Assembly: GCA_041390825.1 (NCBI GenBank)
Contig: JAWKPF010000005.1
Span: 1-64,000 of the forward strand
Source: Thermomicrobiales bacterium
GTDB taxonomy: Bacteria > Chloroflexota > Chloroflexia > Thermomicrobiales > UBA6265
DNA: 64,000 nucleotides
Direction: 5' to 3'
Shown here piece by piece: positions 42,076 through 50,651 of this stretch (position 1 is the first letter of the stretch; every line of letters begins with the position of its first letter). The notes beneath the pieces were generated by a model. That model did no database searches. It was not told where the DNA came from and saw only the letters and a list, made by a program, of their open reading frames with translations. A program made the position numbers and the translations under genes.

Positions 42076-42765
42076 CTAGGCAAGGAGTCGCCGTACATCG
42101 GACAGGTTGTGCGCGACTCGGGTCGGGAGCGGGATCTCGATCGGCCATGGGTGCGCGTGTCGATTCATCCAAATCGTCGGAATACCGGTTGCCTCAGCGC
42201 CAGCCATGTCGTGCTCGGGCGAGTCTCCAATCATCACCGACAGGTCGGCCTCGGTGCGGCCCAGGCCAAGCGCTTCCTGAAAGATCGCTCGATCGGGCTT
42301 CCAGAATCCGAATTCGCCGGAGATCAGGCAGAAATCGAAAAACGGCCGCAACCCCAGGAGGTCGATCTTGGCGGACTGCACATCTGCCGGGCCGTTCGTG
42401 ATCATGCCAAGCCGGCGGTGCGGCCTTGCGGTCCGGACGGAGCGCAAGGTCTCGATGGTATCGGGGAAGAGCTGCAATCCATGGAAGCGGTTGTTCACAA
42501 ACCAGCGCGCGGCCGCGGAAACCGCATTCGGATCGTCGATGCCATAGCGGGCGAGCAGTTCCGGGAAATGATCGACTCCATGTGGTTGCATCTGAATCGA
42601 TGCGGCCACCACCTCGTCGATCGGCAGGCTGAGGTCCTGCCCAGACGTCTCTTGCGCCAGCTCGAACGCGATCCGCAACCGCCCAACCCGGGCGCCCGCG
42701 TAGTCGCATAACGTGTCATCGAGATCGAAGAGCACGAGCTCAGGTTGCGGTGTCAGGCCCGTCAT
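42076..42765 (-). CDS. HAD-family hydrolase
   Basis: 229 aa. All four HAD motifs are present: ELVLFDLDDTLCD (nucleophile Asp and acid Asp), LGMITNGPADVQSAKIDLLG (Thr), FGFWKPDRAIFQEALGLG (Lys), and SVMIGDSPEHDMAGAEATGI (acidic pair). The inserted helical cap is of the C1 type used for small phosphomonoesters (phosphoglycolate, nucleotides, 2-haloacids). The substrate is open. It overlaps the CDP-alcohol transferase gene by 4 bp and belongs to the kynU operon. Confidence 0.88.
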   Translation of the reverse strand: MTGLTPQPELVLFDLDDTLCDYAGARVGRLRIAFELAQETSGQDLSLPIDEVVAASIQMQPHGVDHFPELLARYGIDDPNAVSAAARWFVNNRFHGLQLFPDTIETLRSVRTARPHRRLGMITNGPADVQSAKIDLLGLRPFFDFCLISGEFGFWKPDRAIFQEALGLGRTEADLSVMIGDSPEHDMAGAEATGIPTIWMNRHAHPWPIEIPLPTRVAHNLSDVRRLLA

Positions 42766-43364
42766 GCTGCTTTCTTCTGCAGCACGTGCTTGAGCAAGGG
42801 GATCGAGCTGTGGTCGTCGAAATCATGTCCGCCCAGGATGCACCACGCCGATTCGATCATGGCCCCGACGGTGACGGTTTGGAACAAGCGAAGGAGCCAC
42901 TTTGGCGCCGTCCCACGCCAGAGGAGGCCGAGCACATAGACGTGCCCAACGACGGCAGCCGCGCGGGCCGACCAGATGTGCAACGCTCCGAACTGGCGAT
43001 GGCGCCGCCATTCGATCGAAAGCAGTGCGCTGGCGACCGCAGCGATTGCCAGCACGGTCCGCTTCAGAGGCTGGAACCGGCCGGGACGGGCCAGCGCCAA
43101 CCATCCCAATGCGGAAAGCATGACCGCACTGTCGGCAACCGCATCGAGTTGCCGCGAGTAGTTCGAACGATTTCCAAGGAGCCAGGCGACCGCGCCATCG
43201 GCGATGTCCGAGAGGGCCGACAGCACGATCCCTCCCGCGACGATGCGCGGCTTCCGAAGGATCGCCGGATACCAGAGCAGCACGGCAAGCAATAGCCGCC
43301 CGCTCGCGATCCACTCGTCGGGCGTTCGCGGAACGATCTGCCGGGGCGACGAGCGGTCAGGCAA
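42762..43364 (-). CDS. CDP-alcohol phosphatidyltransferase-like membrane protein with altered motif
   Basis: 200 aa from TTG 43364, with GGGAGGG seven bases upstream and an 8-bp overlap with kynU. About five hydrophobic segments. The signature D-x2-D-G-x2-A-R-x8-G-x3-D-x3-D is present as DIADGAVAWLLGNRSNYSRQ followed by LDAVAD: all four Asp are kept, but Arg is Trp and the later Gly is Ser. Active members join CDP-activated lipids to alcohols in phospholipid synthesis. With those two changes activity is doubtful, or the specificity is unusual. The rest (ALLSIEWRRHRQFGALHIWS, GHVYVLGLLWRGTAP) is membrane-like. Confidence 0.72.
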   Translation of the reverse strand: MPDRSSPRQIVPRTPDEWIASGRLLLAVLLWYPAILRKPRIVAGGIVLSALSDIADGAVAWLLGNRSNYSRQLDAVADSAVMLSALGWLALARPGRFQPLKRTVLAIAAVASALLSIEWRRHRQFGALHIWSARAAAVVGHVYVLGLLWRGTAPKWLLRLFQTVTVGAMIESAWCILGGHDFDDHSSIPLLKHVLQKKAA

Positions 43365-44643
43365 TGAGTTCCCTCCCCTGATGACCGACCAGGTGCTCTC
43401 CCGCGTCGACGATCTCGCGCAGCATTTGCACGGTCTGCCAGCAGTCTTCGAACGAGTTGTAGAGAGCCACCGGGGCGATACGGATGACGTTCGGCGCACG
43501 GAAGTCGGGAACGATACCGCGCTGTTTGATCGCTCGGGCGATCGCGGCGGCGGCGGAGTGCTCGACCGCGACATGCCCGCCACGGCGATCGTCTTCTCGT
43601 GGCGATCCGATTGCATAGCCGTAGTCTGGCCCAGTCAGGCCAGAGGCTTCGATGAGCTCGATCAGGTAATTCGTCATCTGCAGTGACTTGGCGCGGACCG
43701 ATTCAATACCGGCCTCGGCAAAGATACCGAGCGATCCAAGCATCGATGCGCCGTAGAAGAGGGGTGTGGTGCTGATCTGCCAGGCGCCGGCTCCGGGCGC
43801 TCCTTCCCAATCGTGCACCATGTCGAACTGCTTTTCCTTGAGATAGCCCCACCAGCCGGAGAGACCGGGCCGCACCCCAAAGTGCTTTCGGTTGACATAG
43901 AGCGCCCCGACGCTGCCGGGACCGCCATTGAGGTACTTGTAGGAGCACCAAAAGGCGAAATCGACACCCCAGTCGTCGAACCGATGAGGGACTGCGCCGA
44001 TGGAGTGGGCGCAGTCGAACCCGGCGATGATGCCGCGCTCGCGGGCAGCGGCCGCAAGGCGTTCGATGTCGAGCAGCTGGCCCGATCGGTAGAGCACGGA
44101 CGGCAGCAAGACGAGCGCAACGTCCTCGGTCATGGCGGCGATGATGTCGGATTCGTCGATGGTGCGGCCGTCTCGCGACGCAACCCGAATGAGGTCATGA
44201 TCGGGATTGCCGCCGTGCAGAAGGATCTGGCTCTGCAGCGCGTAGATGTCGGACGGAAAGTCGAGCTCGGTAGCCACGATCTTTCGGCGGCGGTCACTGG
44301 GGTGATAGAACGTCGACACGAGATTGTGCTGATTGACCGTGGTGGTGCCGGTGGCGACCACCTCGTCTGCGTCTGCCCCAACAAGCGGGGCCATCTGTTC
44401 GCCGAGCGTTTCCCCCATGGTGAACCAACCTGCATCGGCGGACATCCAGCCGTCGATGCCGAGTGTCTTCCATTGGTCGATTGCTTTCAGGATGGCGGTT
44501 TCCGAGTCTTTGGCCATGAGCCCAAGCGAATTGCCATCCATATAGATCTTGCCGGGCAAGAGGTGGAACCGATCACGGAAACGTGCGAGTGAATCGGCGG
44601 AGTCAAGCGATCGGGCGAATTCGAGCGTTCCTGCGTCTGGCAT
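43357..44643 (-). CDS. kynU: Kynureninase
   Basis: 428 aa from ATG 44643 (MPDAGTLEF); the upstream extension to 44811 is not family-like. PLP enzyme of the aminotransferase V fold: FHLLPGKIYMDGNSLGLMAK, ATGTTTVNQHNLVSTFYHP, the PLP Asp in IIAGFDCAHSIGAVPH, and the Schiff-base Lys 236 in WCSYKYLNGGPGSVGALYV. It splits kynurenine or 3-hydroxykynurenine to (hydroxy)anthranilate and alanine in the cytoplasm, in tryptophan breakdown or NAD synthesis. No other kynurenine-pathway gene is nearby; it leads a compact operon with the CDP-alcohol transferase-like and HAD genes. Confidence 0.94.
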   Translation of the reverse strand: MPDAGTLEFARSLDSADSLARFRDRFHLLPGKIYMDGNSLGLMAKDSETAILKAIDQWKTLGIDGWMSADAGWFTMGETLGEQMAPLVGADADEVVATGTTTVNQHNLVSTFYHPSDRRRKIVATELDFPSDIYALQSQILLHGGNPDHDLIRVASRDGRTIDESDIIAAMTEDVALVLLPSVLYRSGQLLDIERLAAAARERGIIAGFDCAHSIGAVPHRFDDWGVDFAFWCSYKYLNGGPGSVGALYVNRKHFGVRPGLSGWWGYLKEKQFDMVHDWEGAPGAGAWQISTTPLFYGASMLGSLGIFAEAGIESVRAKSLQMTNYLIELIEASGLTGPDYGYAIGSPREDDRRGGHVAVEHSAAAAIARAIKQRGIVPDFRAPNVIRIAPVALYNSFEDCWQTVQMLREIVDAGEHLVGHQGRELIA

Positions 44644-45002
44644 TCGTGGTGCTCCCGTGAACCTTCGAGTCAATGGTGGGAGCGATTGTACTGGCCTTGT
44701 GAACGATAGGGCATGCTGCGAGCATGGCGGGTTCGACGCTTCCCACGATGGCTCCTGGTACGTCAGCGGGGACGCATCCAAACGAGGGGTTGCTACGTAT
44801 TGTTCGTGCACGGTTCTCGAGTTCGACCGACTCCGCCCACGCCTCGACCAAGGCTACGCACGTGCCAGCTACGTGCAACAGGGCGCCAAGCGCGGACGCA
44901 ACTGAGAACCAGCAGTCTGATTCACCTGCCGTATCCTTACTTAGTGAGACGACAGCACCATGCGCTTTCCGATTCGATCGGGCGAGCGCGGGAGGTAAGA
45001 CG
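44644..45002. other. Gene-free divergent spacer between kynU and msrAB
   Basis: About 360 bases. Reading frames extend through it from msrAB and kynU, but they lack protein character and lie upstream of the chosen starts. It should hold promoters in both directions; I could not identify consensus elements. Confidence 0.4.
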
Positions 45003-46097
45003 ATGTCTTTGCTCGATAGCCTGTTTGGGGGACGAAAGTCCGAAATGGTTTCGGCCGAGCAGGCGCTTGCGGGGAGCGATGCGCCGCGATTCTCCATACC
45101 CTCCACCCACGAGGTGCTCGGCACACCGCTTCAGGGGCCGTTTCCTGCCAATCTCGAAGTGGCGTACTTTGCGATGGGATGTTTTTGGGGTGCGGAACGG
45201 CTCTTCTGGCAATTGCCGGGTGTGTACACCACCGCGGTCGGCTACATGGGTGGATTCACCCCGAATCCGACCTACGAGGAAGTCTGTTCCAGCAAGACTG
45301 GCCATGCCGAGGCGGTGATGGTCGTCTTCGATCCCGACGTCGTCAGCTACGCCGACCTCGTCAAGACGTTCTTCGAGGAACACGATCCTACCCAGGGCAT
45401 GCGCCAGGGGAATGACTGGGGTACCCAATACCGTTCGGCGATCTACACAACGTCGGACGCGCAGGCCGAGACGGCGCGAATGATTGCCGGCGAGTTCGGC
45501 CCGAAGCTGAGAGCCGCCGGATATGGCGACATCACGACCGAGATCGAACCGGCGGGCGAGTTCTATTACGCCGAGGACTATCACCAGCAGTACTTGCACA
45601 AGGTGCCAAACGGCTATTGCGGACTGGCGGGGACTGGTGTTTCTTGCCCGGTTCCGTGGGCGACCGCGCCGGTCAGCGGCGGCAGCGGAGAAGTGGATGT
45701 GGTCAACATCCAGCTTCCGCAGAGCGACGACGAGTGGCGCGCCAGGCTGACGCCAATGCAGTATCACGTCCTGCGTGAGGCCGGCACCGAGCGCGCGTTC
45801 ACGGGTGAATATGTCGACACCGAAACGGACGGCATCTATCGCTGCGCTGCTTGTGGCAATCAACTTTTCGACAGCGACACAAAGTATCACTCCGGGTGCG
45901 GTTGGCCCAGCTTCACCGAAGCGCTCCCCGGCGCCACGGAATACGTGCGCGACACGTCCCATGGCATGATCCGGACAGAAGTGCGCTGCGCCAGATGCCA
46001 CTCGCACCTGGGGCACGTCTTCCCGGACGGTCCCCGCGAGGCTGGCGGGAACCGGTACTGCATGAACTCGGTGTCGCTGGACTTGATCGAGCGATAG
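45003..46097 (+). CDS. msrAB: Fused peptide-methionine sulfoxide reductase MsrA-MsrB
   Basis: 364 aa from ATG 45003, preceded by GGGAGG. The MsrA domain (residues ~50-210) has catalytic Cys60 in YFAMGCFWGAERLFWQLPG, then VGYMGGFTPNPTYEEVCS and FYYAEDYHQQYL. The MsrB domain (~235-364) has two CxxC zinc pairs (CAACGNQ and CARCHSH), GCGWPSF, and catalytic Cys353 in GGNRYCMNSVSL. The protein reduces both S- and R-methionine sulfoxide, repairing oxidised proteins. No signal peptide is seen, so it is cytoplasmic. A strong hairpin follows the stop. Confidence 0.95.
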   Translation: MSLLDSLFGGRKSEMVSAEQALAGSDAPRFSIPSTHEVLGTPLQGPFPANLEVAYFAMGCFWGAERLFWQLPGVYTTAVGYMGGFTPNPTYEEVCSSKTGHAEAVMVVFDPDVVSYADLVKTFFEEHDPTQGMRQGNDWGTQYRSAIYTTSDAQAETARMIAGEFGPKLRAAGYGDITTEIEPAGEFYYAEDYHQQYLHKVPNGYCGLAGTGVSCPVPWATAPVSGGSGEVDVVNIQLPQSDDEWRARLTPMQYHVLREAGTERAFTGEYVDTETDGIYRCAACGNQLFDSDTKYHSGCGWPSFTEALPGATEYVRDTSHGMIRTEVRCARCHSHLGHVFPDGPREAGGNRYCMNSVSLDLIER

Positions 46098-46137
46098 CCA
46101 CACGTCGAGTATCGATCGCGACTTGAGTTTGATGGTT

Positions 46138-46165
46138 TGGCCCGCTGCCGTTCGGCAGCGGGCCA
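46138..46165. terminator. Strong hairpin after msrAB
   Basis: Perfect 12-bp stem TGGCCCGCTGCC (46138-46149) with GGCAGCGGGCCA (46154-46165), loop GTTC. No T-tract follows, but the hairpin's strength and place 41 bp after the stop suggest a transcript end. Confidence 0.7.
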
Positions 46166-46348
46166 TCTGTGTTCGAGGATCGCTCTTCCGCGGCTCACGT
46201 CTCCGTGACGCAATGACGCGCAGGGCCCCGCGGCGGATGCGGGGAGCTTCCGGCGCAGGTTGCCGAGCGTATGTTGTCAGAATTCGGAAGCGTTCACTGT
46301 CTTACTAACAGGAGTTCACCTGCTTCCCAAGCGGATCGGTGCAGAAGC

Positions 46349-46918
46349 GTGCTGAACGACCAAGTGCGCGGAGACTCGATTGAGTTCGCAAAGGATGAGG
46401 TAATCGCTCAATGGGCGATAGACGACACGCGTCTTTTCGGTGAGCTGTACAACCGGTATTTCGACCGGGTCTATCGCTACTGCGCGGTGCGGCTCGGCGA
46501 TGCCGAGGCGGCGCAGGATACCGCGAGCATCACATTCACCAAGGCGATGTTGGGAATCGCAAGCTTCCAGGGAGGGCTCTTCTCCGCGTGGCTCTTTCGC
46601 ATTGCCCACAACGTTGTTATTGATCATCAGCGGTCGATCAAACCGACCGTTCCGCTCGAGTTTGCTGGCGTGGCGCTCGATCCATCGGATTCGCCGGAGG
46701 TTATAGCCGTCCGCAACGACGAAGCACGGCGACTCTACAGCCTGCTCTCGCAGTTGACTCATGACCAGCGAAGCGTGATCGAGTTGCGCCTGGCGGGACT
46801 CAACGGCAACGAGATCGCAGAGGCATTGGGCATGCGCCGCAACACGGTCGATGTCAATGCCCGGAGAGCGATCCTCAAGCTGCGAGATCTGATGGCCGAA
46901 TCCGGAGGGGCGCCATGA
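46349..46918 (+). CDS. ECF-type RNA polymerase sigma factor
   Basis: 189 aa from GTG 46349; an ATG at 46271 in the same frame gives 215 aa and cannot be excluded. Region 2 (LFGELYNRYFDRVYRYCAVR, DAEAAQDTASITFTKAMLGI, LFSAWLFRIAHNVVIDHQRS) and region 4 (LLSQLTHDQRSVIELRLAGL, NGNEIAEALGMRRNTVDVNA, RRAILKLRDLM) are both clear. It directs RNA polymerase to a special promoter set. Its stop overlaps the start of a membrane beta-propeller gene (ATGA), the usual place for an anti-sigma factor, so activity is probably held back by that protein. Confidence 0.92.
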   Translation: MLNDQVRGDSIEFAKDEVIAQWAIDDTRLFGELYNRYFDRVYRYCAVRLGDAEAAQDTASITFTKAMLGIASFQGGLFSAWLFRIAHNVVIDHQRSIKPTVPLEFAGVALDPSDSPEVIAVRNDEARRLYSLLSQLTHDQRSVIELRLAGLNGNEIAEALGMRRNTVDVNARRAILKLRDLMAESGGAP

Positions 46919-48419
46919 TGCGGCCGGAACAAGAGCTGAGCCAGTTCTGGGATGACCTGCTTACGGGTACGGAAACGGTCGGCCCTCTGCAAGAACTTGA
47001 ACTTGCCGATTTGATCGTCGAGCTGCACCAGCGAGCTCAGGGCATCGTGCCGTCATCAGGGCAAGTCTTGCAGGGGCGCCGGCAGTTGCTGCTCCTGTCC
47101 GAATCCAGACCTCAGGTGGTGTCTCCCATCACGCGGCAGGCAACGGACGAGGCACGCCGCTATCAAATCTCGACCGCGCTGCGGATTGCGGCGCTTGTTC
47201 TCATCTGTGTCGGCGCACTCGGAATCGTGCAACTCCTGGGCGGAGTCGACCAGCCTGACACGGAAACCATACCGGCTCCTGCTGGCGAGGTTCTGGGGTA
47301 TCGAACCTATCTCGGGGACAGCAGCAGGTCCGGGGTCGTGACAGAGAGTGGTCCCACCTCGAACCCAATCGAGCGTTGGCAATTCTCGTTCGATGCGTCT
47401 GATTCGATCCTGGCTGCTCCTGTGACGACCGATGGAATGGTGTTTGCCGGTAGCGACGGTGGGCGCGTTGTTGCATTGCGGGCTGACACGCACGAGCTCG
47501 TCTGGTCGGTTGAGCTGGACGGAGCAGTCGGGCAACTCCGGTAGTCATGGAGAGCCGATTGATCGTGCCGGTCAGTCGATCGGACGGCACTGCGCTCATC
47601 GTTGCCCTGAGCCTCGATTCGGGAGACGAGCTTTGGAGCGCGACGATCCAGGGGAGTCTGCTTGCGCCACTTGCCGGAATGGGCGGCTTCGTGATTGCGG
47701 TGGCCAACGATGGAGGCGTTTCGGCCTTCGATGCCGGGACCGGGGCGCAGGTATGGGCAATGCAGCTGGGTGGTCCGATCCTGGCGGCCCCCGCGATATC
47801 GGATGGCAGGGTTGTCATTGCGAGTAGAGACCAGGCAGTTACGGCGCTCGATCTGGCAACGGGAGAAACTCTCTGGGCGTTCACCGATGCGGCGTATCCC
47901 CTGTGGTCGGCGCCGATGGTCAGCGAAGGCACCGTGTATCTCTTCAACCAGCCCACCGCGAACGCGGGATCGACGCAGAATCTCGATTTCGAGAACCTAT
48001 CCGCGGCCCTGATCGCCCTCGATCTCACGAGCGGAAGGCAGGTCTGGAAACAGGAGTTCGATTGGGCGGCGTCCTCTCCCCCTCCGTCTCCAGTGGTGAT
48101 CGGCGAGACCGTGAACGTCTTCTCGATCGATCGCCAATGGCGCTCTTTCGATGCCCGCACAGGCACGCCCGTTGAGCGTGGTGAGCAGCCTGAGTTTGGA
48201 CACACTACCTATCTGATTGGGAATGGCGTGCTTTATCTGGGAGGCCGTAGCTCAGTACTGGCCGCCGTTGAGATCGATTCGATGACAAGTCTGTGGTCGC
48301 TTCCGGTTGGCGCGACCGATCACACGCGCCTCGGGGCGCCTGTGGTCGAGAACGGATTGGTGCTCGTGGCGGACGACGCAGGTGTCCTGCATGCAATCGG
48401 AACAGAAGAGTCCAGTTGA
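46915..48419 (+). CDS. Membrane-anchored PQQ-like beta-propeller protein, probable anti-sigma factor; one frameshift
   Basis: About 500 aa when joined across a frame change near 47532 (VELDGAVG then ATPVVMESRLIVPV). The N-terminal ~85 residues are cytoplasmic and helical (SQFWDDLLTGTETVGPLQEL), then one TM (ISTALRIAALVLICVGALGI). Outside is a PQQ-binding-like propeller with repeats such as APVTTDGMVFAGSDGGRVVA, LDSGDELWSATIQ, AFDAGTGAQVWAMQLGGPIL, LDLATGETLWAFTD and LVADDAGVLHAIG. Position right after the ECF sigma gene suggests the N-terminus holds the sigma factor and the propeller senses an outside signal. No zinc-type HxxxCxxC motif is seen. One missing G explains the frame break. Confidence 0.78.
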
Positions 48420-48468
48420 CCGCGGATGTTCGTTCCGAGCGGTCTCAGCTGACTGGAGCGGAAGCACC

Positions 48469-49659
48469 ATGCGAACCTCGCTCATCGCGACAAACACCCG
48501 CAATCGAGAAGGTAGCGGATTGACCCTGCTACTGGTCATCTTGCTCGCTGCATCAGCCCAAGCCGTGCTTGCGGTCGAATCTCTCATCGAGCAGCAAACC
48601 CACATGCAGTACCACTCTGTCGGCCAGGAAGCTTCTCGTGTCGCCACGGACTTCTATCTGGCATTGAACACTGCCTATTCGCGGGGTGCTGTCGACTCAC
48701 TGAACTCAATCCTGGCTGCTGACTTCGTCGATCATCCGGTCTCCCAGGAACCTGCTCAGTCTCGAATGCAACTCATCGAGTTCGCTCAACTCGTTCACAG
48801 TGCCGTTCCTGATACCCGCGTTCGGCTTGTGAATCTCGATGGAGACCGCGAGCTCGTGCATGCAACCTTCACCGTTGAGTCGTCGGAACATGGGGAGCGA
48901 TCATGGTCTCAGAGCGAAACTCTGATGATTCGCGATGGCAGGGTTCGAGAACGATGGCGAGCACCTTTTCCGCGCCCCGTCGGGAACCCGATAGTACTCG
49001 CGGAGTGGCGGGGAATCGATTGGTCCGAGGGCGCCTTGGCGCTGCTGGAAATTTCTGGAGAACCAGGCAAGCCGGAAAGCACCATCGAGATCGATGGACC
49101 CGCACTGGTGTGGTTGAGAACCGGTGAGCTGTTCGACGCATCGGAGGCGCTTTCGTCCAGCGGACCGATCTCGCCAGCAACGCCACTGGTCGTCGAGAAG
49201 GGAATGCGAATCGACCTGGGTCGTAATAGGGGAAGCGTCCATGGGTGGATCGTGCTGGCGCGCCCGGTCAACAGTCCTCCCGGGAGATACGAACATGCCG
49301 AGTCTGCGATCAACGGTGGAAACCGCCTCGAGCGCATGATCAACCGTGCGTCGCCTGGTGACACCTGGACGGCGGCTTCGTTTCAACTCCGGCTTCTCGC
49401 GAGGACGACGTTCCGAAACGCGACTGACCGGGTGACGATTACCGTCGATCGATGGGTGCTCCCGCCAGGCGCGAATGTTCCTGAGACGTCACCTGGGAAG
49501 GCTGGAATCGTTGCAGTCCAGCTGGGCAGCATTATGGAGACGCAAACCGGGCGAACGATCGATGTCGCCAACGCGGTGGCTATGGCTGCGGGTTGGCTCG
49601 ATGACTGGCAAGTGCCGCGCACGGGGACGGCAACCATTGAGAGAGTCGTCGTCACCTGA
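48469..49659 (+). CDS. Exported protein with SnoaL/NTF2-like domain
   Basis: 396 aa, ATG 48469. A signal or anchor segment (LTLLLVILLAASAQAVLAVE) follows a polar 17-residue start. Residues ~45-165 read as an NTF2/SnoaL-like fold: VATDFYLALNTAYSRGAVDS, LAADFVDHPVSQEPAQSR, SWSQSETLMIRDGRVRERWR. The C-terminal half has beta-rich, possibly cupin-like segments (LVWLRTGELFDASEALSSSG, GNRLERMINRASPGDTWTAA), but I recognise no family. It is third in the sigma/propeller operon (50 bp gap). It may be a target or co-sensor of that system. Confidence 0.65.
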   Translation: MRTSLIATNTRNREGSGLTLLLVILLAASAQAVLAVESLIEQQTHMQYHSVGQEASRVATDFYLALNTAYSRGAVDSLNSILAADFVDHPVSQEPAQSRMQLIEFAQLVHSAVPDTRVRLVNLDGDRELVHATFTVESSEHGERSWSQSETLMIRDGRVRERWRAPFPRPVGNPIVLAEWRGIDWSEGALALLEISGEPGKPESTIEIDGPALVWLRTGELFDASEALSSSGPISPATPLVVEKGMRIDLGRNRGSVHGWIVLARPVNSPPGRYEHAESAINGGNRLERMINRASPGDTWTAASFQLRLLARTTFRNATDRVTITVDRWVLPPGANVPETSPGKAGIVAVQLGSIMETQTGRTIDVANAVAMAAGWLDDWQVPRTGTATIERVVVT

Positions 49660-49751
49660 CCAAATCTTGTCATCCACATCGGGTGAGGTAGCACTTGCAC
49701 GTGGCTGCCATATCCCCGGCGAAGCCGGACTGAAGGCGTTGACTCGCGTTG

Positions 49752-50651
49752 TCAGCCCTTCGTGGCGCCGGCGGTCAGGCCAGAGACGTAGTTGTCGACG
49801 AAGAAGGAATAGGCAACCGCGACCGGGACCGAGCCGAGCACAGCCGCGGCCATCAGCGGGCCCCAGAAGTAGACGTCGGCCTTGATCAGATCGCTCACCA
49901 CACCAACCGGCACGGTTTTCATGTTGCCGGTGCCCATGAAAACGAGCGCATAGAGGAACTCGTTCCAGGCGAGTGTGAAGCAGAAGATTCCGGCGGAAAG
50001 TACCCCTGGCATTGCCAACGGCAGGATGATCTGCCGCATCGCCTGCAACCGGCTCGCGCCATCCACCAAGGCGGCATCTTCCAGTTCATGCGAGATCGTT
50101 TGGAAGTACCCCATGAGGAGCCAACTGGCGAATGGGATCAGGAAGGTCGGATAGGTCAGGATGAGCGCCCAGTAGCGGTTGTAGAGCCCGAAGCGCGCCA
50201 CGATCTCGGCCAAGGGGATGAAAAGCAGCGTCGGTGGAACCAGGTAGGCTATGAAGATGGCTGCCCCCATGATGGTTCCGCCGCGGAATCTGAATCGCCC
50301 CAGCGCATACCCAATGAAGACGCTGCAGGCCAGCGCCAGGGCAGTGGCGCCGACGGTGACGATGATCGAGTTCTGCAGCCAGCGCACGAAATCGGTGTCG
50401 TTGAAGAGGAATCTGTAGTGTCGCAACGTTACGCCGGCCGAATCGAGCTCGAACCAGGGGAAGCCGTCGGTACGTTGCAGCAGATTGGGGAGGAACGGAT
50501 TCCGATCGGTGTTGAGCAAGTCCTTGTCTGGCCGGAACGAGACGATGAGCATCCAATAGAACGGGAAGAGCAACAGCACGACGAAGATGCCCAGCGGGAG
50601 ATAGAAGTAGAGCAGACGCTGCCACCATCGGTTTTCGCCAACGATGTTCAT
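49752..50651 (-). CDS. Carbohydrate ABC transporter permease, MalG type
   Basis: 299 aa, ATG 50651. Six TMs of the binding-protein-dependent permease fold; opening LYFYLPLGIFVVLLLFPFYW with MLIVSFRPDKDL. The EAA loop is DAALVDGASRLQAMRQIILP. The ending YVSGLTAGATKG is the MalG-type tail that contacts the ATPase. It overlaps the MalF-type partner by 4 bp. It is the inner-membrane half of a CUT1 sugar importer; the ATPase is not encoded here. Substrate unknown. Confidence 0.92.
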   Translation of the reverse strand: MNIVGENRWWQRLLYFYLPLGIFVVLLLFPFYWMLIVSFRPDKDLLNTDRNPFLPNLLQRTDGFPWFELDSAGVTLRHYRFLFNDTDFVRWLQNSIIVTVGATALALACSVFIGYALGRFRFRGGTIMGAAIFIAYLVPPTLLFIPLAEIVARFGLYNRYWALILTYPTFLIPFASWLLMGYFQTISHELEDAALVDGASRLQAMRQIILPLAMPGVLSAGIFCFTLAWNEFLYALVFMGTGNMKTVPVGVVSDLIKADVYFWGPLMAAAVLGSVPVAVAYSFFVDNYVSGLTAGATKG

